A stretch of DNA of 64,000 nucleotides from Pinus tabuliformis (Eukaryota; Streptophyta; Pinopsida; Pinales; Pinaceae). How positions within the stretch are numbered: position 1 is the first letter of the stretch; every line of letters starts with the position of its first letter. The stretch covers positions 471,879,655 to 471,943,654 of the forward strand of contig CM062808.1 in the NCBI GenBank assembly GCA_031772625.1, written 5' to 3'. This document shows positions 24,000-37,050 of the stretch, piece after piece. Below the pieces are notes generated by a model. That model searched no databases and was not told the DNA's origin. It saw nothing but the letters and a program-made list of their open reading frames with translations. The position numbers and the translations under genes were made by a program.

Positions 24000-24404
24000 A
24001 AACAAGTAGTATATTTTCACTTTTCATAGGGTAGAGGGAAAACAAGTAGATATTTTCACTTTTCACAGGGCGAGAGGGAAAATGAGATTGAAGAGAGTTG
24101 TGAATTAAATTTTCACTTTTCATAAGGCAGAGGGAAAATGAGTAGCATATTTTCACTTTTCACAAGTGGGAGGGAAAACAGGATTGAAGAGAGTTGTGAA
24201 TTAAGGTTTTACCAATAGCAGACTGATATCGAATCCCACCATTGGATCTTCAATCCATTAATGGCACCCAGGTATGTTTCATTTCTAACCTCGCTACATT
24301 TCCACCCCACTTTTAGTCTTCTTCCACACAGGGAGGAGTACACACACCTCAGATCTCTAACCCCACCATTGGATCTTCAATCCATTAATGGTGCCCAGGT
24401 ATGT
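24000..24404 (+). pseudogene. Duplicated 5' untranslated exon of a CCT5-like gene, left block
   Basis: Short repeats built on ATTTTCACTTTTCA and AGAGGGAAAA (24010-24180) lead into GATTGAAGAGAGTTGTGAATTAAGG. An exon-like end ACCATTGGATCTTCAATCC...CACCCAG then meets a splice-donor consensus GTATGT near 24273. The last part of the exon and its donor are repeated at 24363-24404. The same block occurs again at 33600-33740, ahead of the coding fragment at 33897. I infer that this is the untranslated first exon and start of intron 1. The link to CCT5 rests on the neighbouring coding match. Confidence 0.55.
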
Positions 24405-26071
24405 TGTTGGAAATAATAATGATAGGGGGGTGAATCAGTATTATCAAATCAATAATTTTATTTCCCAAACAATTTATATACGCTACTTCAACTAAGTGAA
24501 CTAGTGTGTACATGCGACTGTAGTTAAAGCAACCAACGTATATGCAGAGAACTTTTGATTTAGACAATTTATCATGTATTGAGCTTTAACCAATATATCA
24601 AAGACTTATTAGACAATGCAGTAAAAGCAGAATAAAGCATCACACATAAGCAACACACATGAACACCAAGATATAAGGTGGAAACCCAGTGTGGGTAAAA
24701 ACCACCTGTTGCTGTCGTCTTTGTCTTCTTTTAATAATAATAAAATCTGTTTACAATCTTGTACTGGTGTAGACTCATACTAGTACGTAGGCACCCACCT
24801 GTAGAAGGCTACAACCTTCTCTCGTTCTCCAACTATTACTAGAAGGGAGCTACAACCCCCTAGCTCTTGTACTAGCCAATATGTTTACCAGTACGTAGGT
24901 TCCAGCCTACAGAAAATTCCACTCTTCTACCAAGGACCATGTTTCATGAATTTTCAAATTGGATACTCCTGGAACGCAACACTAAAATCTAAAGGCCACA
25001 TTTCATCCAATTTTCATACTAGAACCATCAACGAAATTATAACTATAATACAACCATCAAATACATCTGCATCAACCAACCACTGAAACTCAATCATTAC
25101 TTTCTGAATCAATCAGTCACTGACAACCCATCATCACTTAAGAAAATCACAATCAATCAATCTGAACATTCAGAACACTGTTACCAGAATACAGTCATCA
25201 AAACAGAACCCAGAACTCTGCAACAGCAAACAGAGACTACTGAAACTTTAAACATCATGCTTCATAAGGTATACGCTACTTACCAGCGTGTATACACATT
25301 TTCACTGAAGGGAACCAGCGTATAGATCTGCAGATTCAAATTTATGATGTATATGCTACTTTGATATGTTGAACCAGCGTGCATATGCTCTTTTACTAAA
25401 GTGAACCTATGTACATATCTATAAATGCTAACTTAAAACATCACAACTATTCCAAACTTCAGTCATACCCAAATTATTACATTTACAAAATAAAAACACA
25501 CGATTGTATTCAGATCTAGACTGTTCAAGATCAAACCACATAATGAGAATACTTTTAAGCCTTTATGATCCTGGTTCATCAACCTTCATTAGCCATATAT
25601 GTGCTTTCTTAGATTAGATCAAGCAAACCATCAAAATCTCATTAACCTGAGTATATGATCCAACACCTCATAAGATATTCAAAATACTTGCTTACCTCGG
25701 CCTAATGATCTTATCCTCCTTATATAGTTTAATGCCTTTCTCAATACCATGGACCAAAACTACTTAGGCCCAATACCTTGGACCAAATACCTCGGACCAA
25801 TTACCTTAGGTCAAATACCTTGGACCAAAAACTTTATTTTTCCAAGATATATGTGCTTTTCTTTCTGTGAAAGTGTGTGTGTATATATACACTCCTTTTG
25901 TTCTGTAAACCTGCGTGTATACATAGCTTGGACAAGGTGAACCTGCGTATACCTCTCTTTCCTCATCCTTTGTAGTCTGATATGTAATTCTTTGTTGTTG
26001 ACATTTTGCACTGTGATCTTTCATCTGAGTGAGTTGCCATCAAGGACAATACCTATATCATAATGCCAACA
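24405..26071 (-). repeat. SIRE (old copy) 3' LTR
   Basis: Begins TGTTGGAAATAAT on the plus strand and ends AATGCCAACA, next to a purine tract (minus strand CCAAAGGGGGAGAT). It contains a CC(A/T)(T/A)GGACC word array at about 25747-25830. Confidence 0.92.
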
Positions 26072-29000
26072 ATCTCCCCCTTTGGACTTGATGGAAATAA
26101 CAACACCAAGTCACTCTCCCCCTTTGACATCAAGGGCAAAGGGTGGACCAAGATATTTTCTCCTTTTGACATACATTATGATGTTCATGCTCCCCCTAAG
26201 TACATGTTGAATTCTCTGATTGAACTCCCCTTTTGTACATGCTGAGATGCACTAAAAATGTCCATGCTCCCCCTAAGCACAAGTAGAGTCTGCAAAAAAA
26301 TATTTTCTAAAAGAATAACATGACTCTATAACTCAACTATGTGAGGATGACCTTCCTATCACCAATGACTCATACATACATCCATCTCCCAACCAAGTGG
26401 GGATATACCAAATTTGACTCATCCACCCAACCAAGTGGGGATATACCAATTGTTTATGACAAAAAAAATAAATATTACATCATCTATCCAAGAGGACTCA
26501 TTCAAATGTATGAGAAGACATATCACACCCTAGACTTTTGCATGACTTAAGCAACAAATGGTATAAATATCTGAAGCCATAGCTGGACTCAGCAGCCATA
26601 AGGCCAACAATGCTGAATGTACATGAAGGTTAATGCTCCCCCTAAACCTATGCTACCAGAGCCTGCCCCACTATTTTTCTTTTCTGAAAAACATATACGC
26701 TCCTTGACCCACAGAAACCCGCGTGTGTACACGACTATTCTTCATGAAACACACGTATAATAACCTTTCTTTGAAAAATTGGATTTAACAGCAGGATGAT
26801 GCAGCAACTACTCCCAACTTTTGTCTGAGATATTCAAATGTCTCTCTGGGCAGTGGTTTAGTGAATATATTAGCAACCTATTCTTTGGAGGGAAGATACT
26901 CCAATGACCTTTTTTTCAAGCACTTGTTCACATAGAAAATGGTATTTGATGGGTATTTGCTTAGTCTTGGAGTGCATGACTAGATTCTTTGAAATATTGA
27001 TGGCACTTGTATTATCACATGAATGGAGATGGGTGGAGTACATGTGATCTGAATGTCTTGCAAGGTTTGCATCATCTAAATTAGTTGTGTGCAACAAGAT
27101 GTAGCAGCCACATATTCTGCTTCAGCGATAGATAAAGCAATTGAACTTTGTTTCTTGCTAAACCGAGACACTAACCTAGAACCCATATAGAATGCACCAC
27201 CACTAGTGATTTTTCTGTCATCAACACTTCCTACCCAATCTGCATCTGTATATGCATGAAGAGTAAGATCTATACCTCTGGGATACCATAAACCAAAGTT
27301 CTGAGTTCCTTGAAGATATTTGAAAATCCTTTTGACTGCGTGAAGGTGTGATTCCTTTGGATTTGCTTGGAATCTTCCAACTATTCCTACTGCATGCATG
27401 ATGTCAGGTTAGGTACCTGTTAGATAAAGTAGACTGCTAATCATGGATCTATAAGTTGGTTGATGTACTACTATTGATTCATCATTTGAGCTGAGACTGC
27501 ATCTTGTTACCATTGGGGTACATACAGGTTTAGAATCTTCCATGTCGTACCTTTTCAAGATCTGTTTGATATATTTGGTTTATGAAAGAAAAATACTATC
27601 TTTATTTGTTGAACTTGTAGACCAAGAAAATAGGTAAGTTCACCAAGCAAGGACATTTCAAATTCTTGTTGCATTACTGAAGCAAAATTCTGACTCAAGG
27701 ATTCTTCATTTCTACCAAAAATGATATCATCAACATAAACAATAATCGCCTAGTCCGTCTAATGCAATGATTATTTACGTAATTGTGTGTCCTTCAAATG
27801 GTTGGGCGGAAACAAACAACCATTCCATGATTGATGGAAAGGTCAATTATAACGGATCAACACCTTATTTAGGGGTAATTAGCAATTTATCAGTTTCAAT
27901 CTTTGTATATAGATTGCTATATGCTGAACCTTTTGTAAAACCTTGTTGGTGTATATATTTGTCAAGGTGGTAATACCAGGCCCTTGGAGCCTATTTCATA
28001 CCATAGAGAGCCTTTTTGAGTCTGCATACAAGTTTTTCATCATTTTCAAGAATGAATCCTTTTGGTTGTTTAATGTAAACTTCTTCTTCTAAATCTCCAT
28101 TAAGGAAAGTAGATTTTACATCCATTTGGTATACTTTGAATTTCTGAAAGCTAGAAAGAACAAGAGACATCCTTATGGCTTCAGGTCTAGCAACAGGTGC
28201 AAAAGTTTCTTCAAAAAATATACCTTATTGTTGAGCATACCCTTTACAAACATGTCTAGCCTTGTTTCTAATGACTTCTCCATTTTCATTCAGCTTGTTT
28301 TTGAAGATCCATTTAGTTCCTATGATATTTTTATCATGAGGTCTAGGAACTAATTCCCAAGTATTATTCTTTTCAATTTGCTCAAGTTCTTCATTCATGG
28401 CCTTGACCCAACATTCATCTTTGCATGCTTCATTTACATTTTGAGGTTCGGTGGAGGATAGTAATGCTAGATAGTTTGAGGTTTTTGTAATAGTTCTTCT
28501 TGTCTATACGCCTGCCTCTTTTTCCCCTAAAAATTGAGTTTTTGGATGATTTTTCTGAAAATACTTGGACGAAGTCTTTTCTTCTACCATTATCTCTTCT
28601 TCTGGTGCTTCATTGGTTTCTTCTTCAATATCATTGTCATTTGATGTGGGAAAATAATCCCCATCTTCTTCATTGTTATAATCTTCTGTTTTTATCTGTT
28701 TTGGATTTTTGCATGCTTCATCAACTAGAACATGAATACTTTCAACAATTTTCCCAATTATAAAATTTATATCCTTTACTTCAGGAAGAGTAACCAAGAA
28801 GAATACCTTCATCTGCTTTGGGCTCAAACTTACCAAGTTTTTCATTAGTCCTTTTGATATAACATTTGCTTCCAAAAACTTTAAAGTATTTTACAGTAAG
28901 AGTCTTACCATACCAAAGTTCATGTGGAGTTTGAGTGCTATTTACCCGAACATTTTCTTAGTTGAGAATAGTTATGGCGGCGAATGCAGCTTCACCCCAA

Positions 29001-31827
29001 AAGGTTTCAGGAGTTCCAGATTCATCTACCATAACTTGAGCCATTTGTAGAACAATTATGTTCATTCTTTCTACCACTCCATTTTGTTGAGGAGTCCTTG
29101 CAGTGGAGAATTGCTTTTAATTCCATGTTGTTCAAAAAAGTCAAAGAATTCATCTGAGGTAAATTCCCCTCCTTGATCAGATCTGAGGCATTTCATTTTT
29201 CGATCTGATTCATTTTCAACCAAAGCTTTGAAGGCTTGGAACCTTTCAAATGCTTCATCTTTATGCTTTATAAGACCTATCCAACACATTCTGGAAAAAT
29301 CATCAATGAACAAAATAAATTATTCTTCTCCATGAGGTGACTTTTTCCTTGATGGTCCACATAAACCAGTATGAACAAGTTCAAGAGGCTTGCTAGATGA
29401 CCCTTCTTTTTCAATGAAGTGAGCTCTAGTTTGCTTACTGATTTGACATGGTTTGCATATTGTATTTTCAGGGATGCTGATATCTGGAAGATCACGAACA
29501 ACCTTGAATCTCCATGCTTTTCTTATTTGAGAAAAGCTTAGATGTCCCAATCTTCTATGCCATAGCCAGTTTTCATCATTTTTTCTTAGATAGCACTGCT
29601 GTTGTCCTCCCTTGAGTATGTATAAGTTTTTTGGAGTTATTGTACCTTTGATCACAGTCTCTCTTGTATTAAGCTCATGAACAACACATACATTTGATCG
29701 AAACACCACTTCATTTCCTTGATCACACATTTCACTGGCACTCAACAGGTTATGCTTTAAACCGTCTACATACATAACATTTCGAGCTTTAACCTTTTCT
29801 TTCAAGAAAACATAGCCTTTACCTTTTATGACAGTAGGAGTGTCATTTCCAAATGAGACATTCTTTTCCTTTTATAAGGCATTATATGAGTGAAGTTTTT
29901 CTTTGTCACCTGTCATGTGTTTTGAGCATTCATTGTTGATGTACCACTGATTTTCTTGTCCTTCTGCATACAAGGCTATTCCACATCTTTCTATTTGAGA
30001 TTCTTTCTTTCTCCATATCTTGGGATTTAATGGAGTTTGATCCTTTTGAGATGTTTACCGAAATTTTCTCCTGCATTCAGATTCTTCATGGCCAAAGTTG
30101 TTACAGATTGAGCATTCTATTTCATTTTCAAGAAGAGAAAAGTTATTATAGGAAATTTTCTTGACCCCTGTTACATTCCTTTGATTTCGTGCTTCTCTAG
30201 TCATGATGGTTTTGTAAGAAACACGTTGAGAATATTTGTGTCCAAAATTATGACATGAAAAACATTGCCCATTAAAGAAGTTCCTGCGACTATCGAATCT
30301 ATTGACTTGGTGATTGTAGTTTCTATTGATATTCATCTTTGGAGCAAATTGAGTATGATTTACCTGAGGTTGGTTGTGGCTTCTATTCATCCTTGGAGTA
30401 AATTGAGTTTGATTTACCTAGTGATCTTCTTTATGCCTTTGCTATCATTTGTCATACTCTTCACTGGTCTTTGCTACATCAAGATAGATTTTAGTGGAGG
30501 TTGATGGCTTCTGTGATTGAGATGCTTCTTCAGTATATCCAAGACCTATCTTTATCAGAGTAGAATGCTGCACTTTGATAATTTCATTTAAAGTTTCTGA
30601 TCCTTTAGAAAATCTAAGATTGAGAGATTTCATTTTCTCAAGATCCTTTCTTACACCCACAACTTCACATTCTAGTTTTTCATTGTGTTTTTATTTTTCA
30701 GGAATTGGTATGTCAAGGTATCTATAATCATATTCTTTTCTTCTAAACAGATTTTGAGTTTAGAGATTTCTTCATGAAGTTCATCCTCTTCTAAAGCATC
30801 CCAAAAATTATCATCGTCATAAGCCATTAAAAGTCTATAGTCATTTCTATTTTCATCTTCATCACTATTTGATAAACCATTGTTATCTTCATGAGTATGG
30901 TAACTCCTTTTATTTATAACTTGTTTTCTATTCCATTTTTAATATTCCTTCCCTTTTTCGTATTTATCTTTATGAGGACATTTGGCAGCATAATGACTGA
31001 CTCTGCCACAGGCAAAGCATTTGAAGGGTAACTTACCTCTAAATCTTCCGGAACCCCGTTGAAGCTTCTTGACAAAGTTTACCTCATCTTCTTCTTCTGA
31101 AATATGTCTTGATTCATTGTGTTCTTCCTTTCCTTTTGTTGAAGCTTTAAATGTGGCTTCTCTCATATCTAATGGTCCTCCTTTTCTCATCTCAAAGGCA
31201 GTTAAGATTTTGTGAAGTTGTGTCATAGTGATAGTTTGCAGATCCTGTTTTTCTTCTATGGCAGACACTTTTGATTCAAATTTAGCAGACAAGGATCTCA
31301 AAAATTTCTCAACTAAGGTAGCTTCCTTTATTTCTTCACCCATATTCTTCATAAAATTAACAACCTCATCTATACGTAAGAAGTAACTAGATATACTTTC
31401 ATCACTGTGCATTTTAAGAGTTTCATATTGAATTCTGAGAGTTTGAAACTTAGAACGTTTTACCTGAGACTATCCTTCATAGCTCAAAACGATTTTGTCC
31501 CATATTTCTTTGGCTGATTTGAGCTCCATGACTTTGACAAACTCTGATTGTGACAGACTTCCCAATAAATTATTGACAGTTTTGGCATTGGTTTCATATT
31601 GCTTTTTACCTGCCGTATCTATAGGAATTTTTGTTGGAAATGTATATCCTCCTTCCACAATTTCCCAGAAATCTATTCCAAGTGATTGTAGATAGGATGT
31701 GGTTCTTATTTTCCAATAAACAAAATTTCTCCCATAAAAGATTGGTGGTTAGATGGATCCCATGCTTTCTTGATTACTCATGATGATGGATCTCCCTTCA
31801 AGTGATCAAGCTTCTTCTGAAGGACCT

Positions 31828-31839
31828 GCTATGATACCA
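31828..31839 (-). other. Primer binding site, tRNA-iMet-like (old SIRE)
   Basis: On the minus strand it reads TGGTATCATAGC, close to the initiator-Met complement, just inside the 5' LTR. The younger SIRE has the same site at 43325-43336. Confidence 0.85.
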
Positions 31840-31841
31840 AT

Positions 31842-33475
31842 TGTTGGAAATAATACTGAGAAGGGGGTGAATCAATACTATCAGATCAATAATTTTATTT
31901 CCCAAACAATTTATATATGCTACTTCAACTAAGTGAACTAGCGTGTACACACGACTGTACTTAAGGCAGCCAATGTATATGCAAAGAACTTTTGATTTAG
32001 ACAATTTATCATGTATTAGGCTTTAACCAATATATCTGAGACTTATTAGACAGTGTAGTAAATGTAGAATAAAGTATCACACATAAGAAACACACATGAA
32101 CATCAAGATATAAGGTGGAAACCCAATGTGGGTAAAAACCACCTACTGCTGTCATCTTTATCTTCTTTTAATAATAAGAAAATGTGTTTACAATCTTGTA
32201 CTAGTGTAGACTCATACCAGTACGAAGGCACCCACCTGCAGAAGGCTACAACCTTCTCTTGTTCTCGAGCTACTACTGGAAGGGAGATAAAACCCCCTAG
32301 ATCTTGTACTAGCCAATATGTTTACTAGTACGTAGGTCCGACCTACAGAAAATTCCACTCTTCTACCAGGGACCATGTTTCATGAATTTTCAGACTGGAT
32401 ACTCCTGGAACACATCACCACAATCTGAAGGCCACATTTCATCCAATTTTCATATCGGCCCCATCAAAAACATTATAACTGCAATATAACCATCTAATAC
32501 ATCTGCATCAACCAATCACTGAAACTCAATCATCACTTTCTGAATCAACCACAACCGAATCAATCAATCACTGACGACCCATCATCACTGAAGCAAATCA
32601 AAATCAATCAATTTGATCATTCAGAACATTGTTACCAAAATACAGTCATTAGAACAGAACCCAAAACTCTACAACAGCAAACAGAGACTACTGAAACTTT
32701 AAACATCATGCTTCATAAGGTACACACTACTTCCATGTGTCATACTAGCATGTATATGCACTTTTAATGAAGGGAACTAGCATACAGATCTGCAGATTCC
32801 AATTTATGATGTATACGCTACTTTGATATGTTGAACTAGTGTGCATATGCTCTTTTACTAAAGCGAACCTACATACAAATCTGTAAATGCAAACTAAAAC
32901 ATCACAACTATTCCAGACTTCAGTCATACCCATATTGTCACATTTACAGAATAAAAAATGCGCCAGTATTCAAATCTAGACTGTTCAATATCAAACCACA
33001 TAATGAGAATACTTAGATCAAATCAAGAAAACCATCAAAGGCTCATTAACCTGCATATATGATGCAACACCTCATAAGATATTCAAAATACTTTCTTACC
33101 TTGGCCTAATGATCTTCTCCTCCTTATATAGTTTAAGGCCTTTCTCAATACCATGGACCAAAATTGCTTAGGACCAATACCTTGGACCAAATACCTCAGA
33201 CCAATTACCTTGGGTGAAATACCTTGGACCAAAAACTTTGTTTTTCCAAGATATGCACTATTTTCTTTTTGTGAAAGTGCGTGCATACTTATACGCTCCT
33301 TTTCTTCAGTAAACCTATGTGTATATGCAGCTTCGATAAGGTGAACCTGCGTATACCTCTCTTTCTTCATTCTTTGTAGTCTGATCTGTAATTCTTTTTC
33401 GTTGACATGCTGCACTGTGATCTTTCATCTGAGTGAGTTGCCATCAAGGACAATACTTGTATCATAATGCCAACT
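31842..33475 (-). repeat. SIRE (old copy) 5' LTR
   Basis: About 90% identical by eye to the left LTR, followed by the duplication TATGT. A TATA-like element (minus strand CTATATAAGG) lies near 33122-33131. Confidence 0.92.
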
Positions 33476-33480
33476 TATGT

Positions 33481-33895
33481 TTAATTTCTAACCTAGTTGC
33501 ATTTCCACCCCACTTTAATCTTATTCCACACATGGAGGAGTACACACACCTCAGATCTCCAGTTCAAAATTCACTATTCTTTTCATCTTTGCTTTTAAGT
33601 TTACGAGTAGCATATTTTCACTTTTCACAAAACGAGATTGAAGAGAGTTGTGAATTAAGGTTTTACCAGTAGCAGACTAATATCGAACAGCACCATTGGA
33701 TCTTCAATGCATTAATGGCACCTAGATATGTTTCATTTCTAACCTCACTGCATTTTCACCCCAATTTTAATCTTCTTCCACACAGGGAGGAGTACACACA
33801 CCTTAGATCTCTAGTTCAAAATTCACTATTTTTTTCATCCTTGCTTTTAAGTTTATGATTTTATCTTTGTGCCTCACTTTGTTACTGTTTGTAGG
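33481..33895 (+). pseudogene. Duplicated 5' exon and intron 1 of the CCT5-like gene, right block
   Basis: Resumes the intron sequence interrupted by the SIRE (TTCTAACCTAGTTGCATTTCC...), which also appears after the donors at 24273 and near 33725. A further exon copy (GATTGAAGAGAGTTGTGAATTAAGG to TAATGGCACCTAG) is followed by a donor-like ATATGT near 33725. The intron then runs to an acceptor TTTGTAG at 33889-33894, directly before GGATGG of the coding fragment. Splice roles are inferred from consensus and repetition. Confidence 0.55.
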
Positions 33896-33896
33896 G

Positions 33897-34105
33897 ATGG
33901 CATTGGCATTTGATGACTTTGGGAAGCCATTTGTTATAAAAAAGAAACAAGGGCCATTTGTTATAAAAAAGAAGCAGGGGCAGAAGACCAAATGAGAGGC
34001 TTAGATGTTCAAAATTTCTAACATTGTGGTCACTCGGGCTAACCTCACTAGACTCCAATGGAATAAAAATGAAGCTCTAGAACCCATGTGGTGATGTCAT
34101 CATCA
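33897..34105 (+). pseudogene. CCT5: CCT epsilon subunit (TCP-1 epsilon), first coding exon, decayed
   Basis: The start reads MALAFDDFGKPFVIKKKQG, matching the plant CCT5 N-terminus (MALAFDEFGRPFII...). It is followed by QKTK, then in another frame RGLDVQ, then pieces matching [25 protein letters not shown]. The exon ends at a good donor (A|GTAAGC, 34106). CCT is the cytosolic ring chaperonin that folds actin and tubulin; this subunit is normally about 535 residues. Here a 27-bp tandem duplication repeats PFVIKKKQG, a one-base shift follows QKTK, about five codons are lost after RGLDVQ, and stops follow. I find no downstream exons in the window. A true fragment of a host gene, now a pseudogene. 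Confidence 0.8.
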
Positions 34106-34350
34106 GTAAGCTCCTATTTTTTTATTCATTCTCTATTTTTTGGATTATGTGAAACTGCCCTGAAATTATGAAAATTAGTAGAATTTATTTGAAAACTTGT
34201 ATGATTCATAACTAAAAATTACTTAAATTTTTTGTAAAGACTGAAATAAACCATTAAATTATGAAAATTAGTTACTTTACAACTTATATGATTCATAATT
34301 AAAAATTACTTAAATTTTCTGTAAAGACTGAAATAAGCCAATACTCTGTG
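34106..34350 (+). repeat. Duplicated intron segment after the CCT5 fragment
   Basis: ATGATTCATAA(C/T)TAAAAATTACTTAAATTTT(T/C)TGTAAAGACTGAAATAA occurs near 34200 and again near 34290, about 90 bp apart. AT-rich; no coding. Confidence 0.6.
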
Positions 34351-35190
34351 ATCTACTCACTCTTTCTCACAAACTCTTAGGCCCACCGAGCTAGATGCTC
34401 TACATATGTCATGCCTTCCTACTAAAGCTCTTAAAATTGGTGAATGCATTCGGATGTCGTTTGGATCATTGGACGTCTAATATGCATTAAGGGCATTTCA
34501 ACCCCTACATTTGTATGTGCCATATTCCATCATGTTGGTTCCATTTATAGGTGCATGTCGGGTTTCGTTGTGGGTAGTTCTCCTATTTTGTAGGAGCTAT
34601 ATTTTTAGGGCCTGCATGTAAAACATAGCTACATGGTATTGGTCCATGCATGTAATAGACCCAATAACTTCTATGCACTTTGAGGATGTGGTACTTCAGT
34701 TTACCACCCAAATTTACACAAAAACTGAACCCAAATTCACACAAATTTACGAAGTAACTGAACTGAATAGTTTTTATTATTAACTATTTACTATTGACAT
34801 GCATGAAACTATAGATTTATGCAACCTAAATACACACAACCATTCCATTAATCATGAATTCATCAATCACAAATGTGGCTAACACAAGCAGGGCAACCTA
34901 AAAATTAATTTAGCAATGAAATAAACCATAAAAAATTAGTAATAATTCAATACAATTCATATATACATTTAGGAATACTTATCTATCTGGAATTGTTCAA
35001 CAATAAGTTGCAGAAGAGGGAAGTAATATCACAACCATATAACCGAAGATCAATCACAGTTCAATTCATATTTTACTCGATCACTTGCTTCATCATTGAC
35101 ATTAGCACTATTTCACTTGACCACAGGATCCATTGTTAGTAAGAAATTTGTTTGACAATAGACCACACATAAGGGTATGCAGGCGTATTG
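34351..35190. other. Intergenic DNA, no gene recognised
   Basis: AT-rich sequence. No frame, splice pattern or family match that I can support. Confidence 0.5.
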
Positions 35191-35210
35191 TCTTACTGTC
35201 CATAAGCATA

Positions 35211-35593
35211 CCTGAAATATAATCTCTTCATGAGTATAATTGATGGCCTTTACTATATTGGAGCTAAGCAGTTGCTAAATGTATTACTGTCCATAAGCAT
35301 ACCTGAAATATAATCTCTTCATGAGTATAATTGATGGCCTTTACTATATTAGAGCTAAGAAGTTGCTAAATTGAAGATTAATTTTTGCAAAGGATAGTGT
35401 GTAATTTCACTGCCTTTTTTTTTTTATAAATCTTCCTTCCAGACCTGTCCCTGAAATATAATATCTTCATGAGTATAATTGATGGCCTTTATTATATTGG
35501 ATCTAAGCAGTTGCTAAATTGAAGATTAATTTTTGCAAAGGATAGTGAGTAATTCCACTACCTTTTTTTTTATAAATCTTCCTCCCAGACCTA
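35211..35593 (+). repeat. Triplicated block (91 and 148 bp apart)
   Basis: The phrase CCTGAAATATAAT(C/A)TCTTCATG, with the following ATAATTGATGGCCTTTA(C/T)TATATT, begins at 35211, 35302 and 35450. Copies two and three also share a downstream part with a poly-T run and TATAAATCTTCC. Local unequal duplication. Confidence 0.85.
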
Positions 35594-36474
35594 TAGTTGT
35601 TCATGGATGATAGGTACAGACAAAACAACATGATGCACTTCTTATCTTCACATTATTGTTTGTCAAGTCTATGCTTTGAACAAGACATGATAGCTCTTTT
35701 GACGATACAAAAAAAATACTTAATACTTGGCGAATAATCTGAAGAAGTTCCTTGGTGGTGTTGTGCACAAACTTATGGACAAGAAAAAGAAAGTGAAAGA
35801 GAGTTGTAAAATTGGTTAGAACATAGATTTTATATTGATCACTAGATCCATACCATAGTGTTAGTAGATAATTGTTCCTTCAAATAATGATCCTCATATG
35901 TCTCGGGTTATTTTTGTTTTATTCCACCTTCCATTGTGCTGACCTATAATGTGGAAGAAATTTTTTGATGAAGGCTACTAAATTAACCCACCAACTTCAT
36001 AGGGCTCCAATTGACGTTCTTATGTCCAGCTTCTAATTTCTAGTCTTTAAGCTCTCTCGCAATGGAATATATATATTGATGGGCCTTTCTAGAATATCTA
36101 TATAAACAATTGATCTTTCACTAGATAGACAACGGAGTTAGCAACCTGAAGTTTTCTATCACATTTTTATTTTAAAAGAGAGTCCTCTAGTTCTTCTCTC
36201 AGGGTTCCTTATTTCCCTTCATGTTCACTTCCATCATTTACTTTGGCTATAATTTTTCTCAGTTGGGCTATTTTTATGGTTTCAGTGTTGTAGTAATTGT
36301 TCTCAACATCTCCGTAATGTTTGCATTTCTTAGATATATGCTCCTCCAATTCACATCCACTCCTCCACATACCATGCTTTTTCTATTTTCGCAACTGGCT
36401 TTTGGACATCATCTTTCCAGTTCTCATCCTAGAGTTTCTTCTCTCCCCTGAATCTCCTTTGTTGGATTTGTAAC
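35594..36474. other. Intergenic DNA with possible gag-like debris
   Basis: On the minus strand 36000-36450 gives broken acidic and basic helical text, but nothing I can assign. Treated as unassigned transposon debris. Confidence 0.3.
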
Positions 36475-37050
36475 AAAGGAGGGAGACAAAAATCGACTTT
36501 GTTGGATTTGCCTCGCTACAGGTTCTTCCTGCTTTAATACCAATTGATGGGTGCTCGAAAATGAACAACCTGAATAAATGCACAAAAATTTGTTGTAGGT
36601 AGATGAAATAAAATTTACTACCCATCTCAGTGGATGGTGTCAATCAAAATCAATGTACTTCACTAAACAGAGGCAAAACAATTCCACATGATGATTTTAT
36701 CATTAAAATTGTATTATAACATTCGAGTAAATTAGTGAAATGATAGTGATTCTACTCAATTACATTCACTCTACAATAGAAATTGGTCCTCGTGCACAAG
36801 ATTATGAAAGGATAAATAAAAAGAAATACTATGTTTCTCACAGAACAATGGGTTGCACGGTTTCTTGTTTAGGCAAAGATTCAATGCTAGTTCTCTTTCT
36901 AGGAGTTTATCCTTCTTGCTACTTGGTCATTATTCCTTAACAATCTCTTTCATTTTCAGTGGAGTGATCTTCCTCAATTTCCCATTGATATGCCTCAATT
37001 GGTCCAAGGATCTTCTTGCCCAATAATTGTGCTCAATTACAATTGTGGAG
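36475..37050 (-). repeat. 560-bp direct repeat, copy A (possible LTR plus primer site)
   Basis: Matches 37595-38152 over about 560 bp with moderate divergence. Near its left edge the minus strand reads TTGGTATTAAAGCAGG, similar to a tRNA-iMet primer site, so the sequence to its right could be an LTR. Because copy B carries the same site, this would be an LTR-internal-LTR-internal tandem, as seen in TRIM-like elements. Weak. Confidence 0.5.

Larger units (their letters stand above)
24405..33475 (-). mobile_element. SIRE-type Ty1/copia retrotransposon, old copy
   Basis: LTRs at 24405-26071 and 31842-33475, flanked by the duplication TATGT (24400-24404 and 33476-33480). On the minus strand the parts are a tRNA-iMet-like primer site next to the right LTR, gag (about 31740-30060), protease and integrase (about 29950-28900), reverse transcriptase (about 28430-27450), RNase H (about 27290-26800), and a run of CT-rich purine-tract-like motifs before the left LTR. 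LTRs of about 1.6 kb and a gag close to that of the SIRE at 41780 give the family. By eye the two LTRs differ at roughly one base in ten, so the copy is old. It is broken in many places (well over ten breaks). Confidence 0.93.

Noticed and set aside
23746-24000. Plus-strand frame with a poly-tyrosine run
   Set aside because: Translation of the ATT/TTA microsatellite at about 23790-23817.
36000-36490. Possible gag debris on the minus strand
   Set aside because: Only vague helical, charged text; no zinc knuckle or conserved core to support a call.
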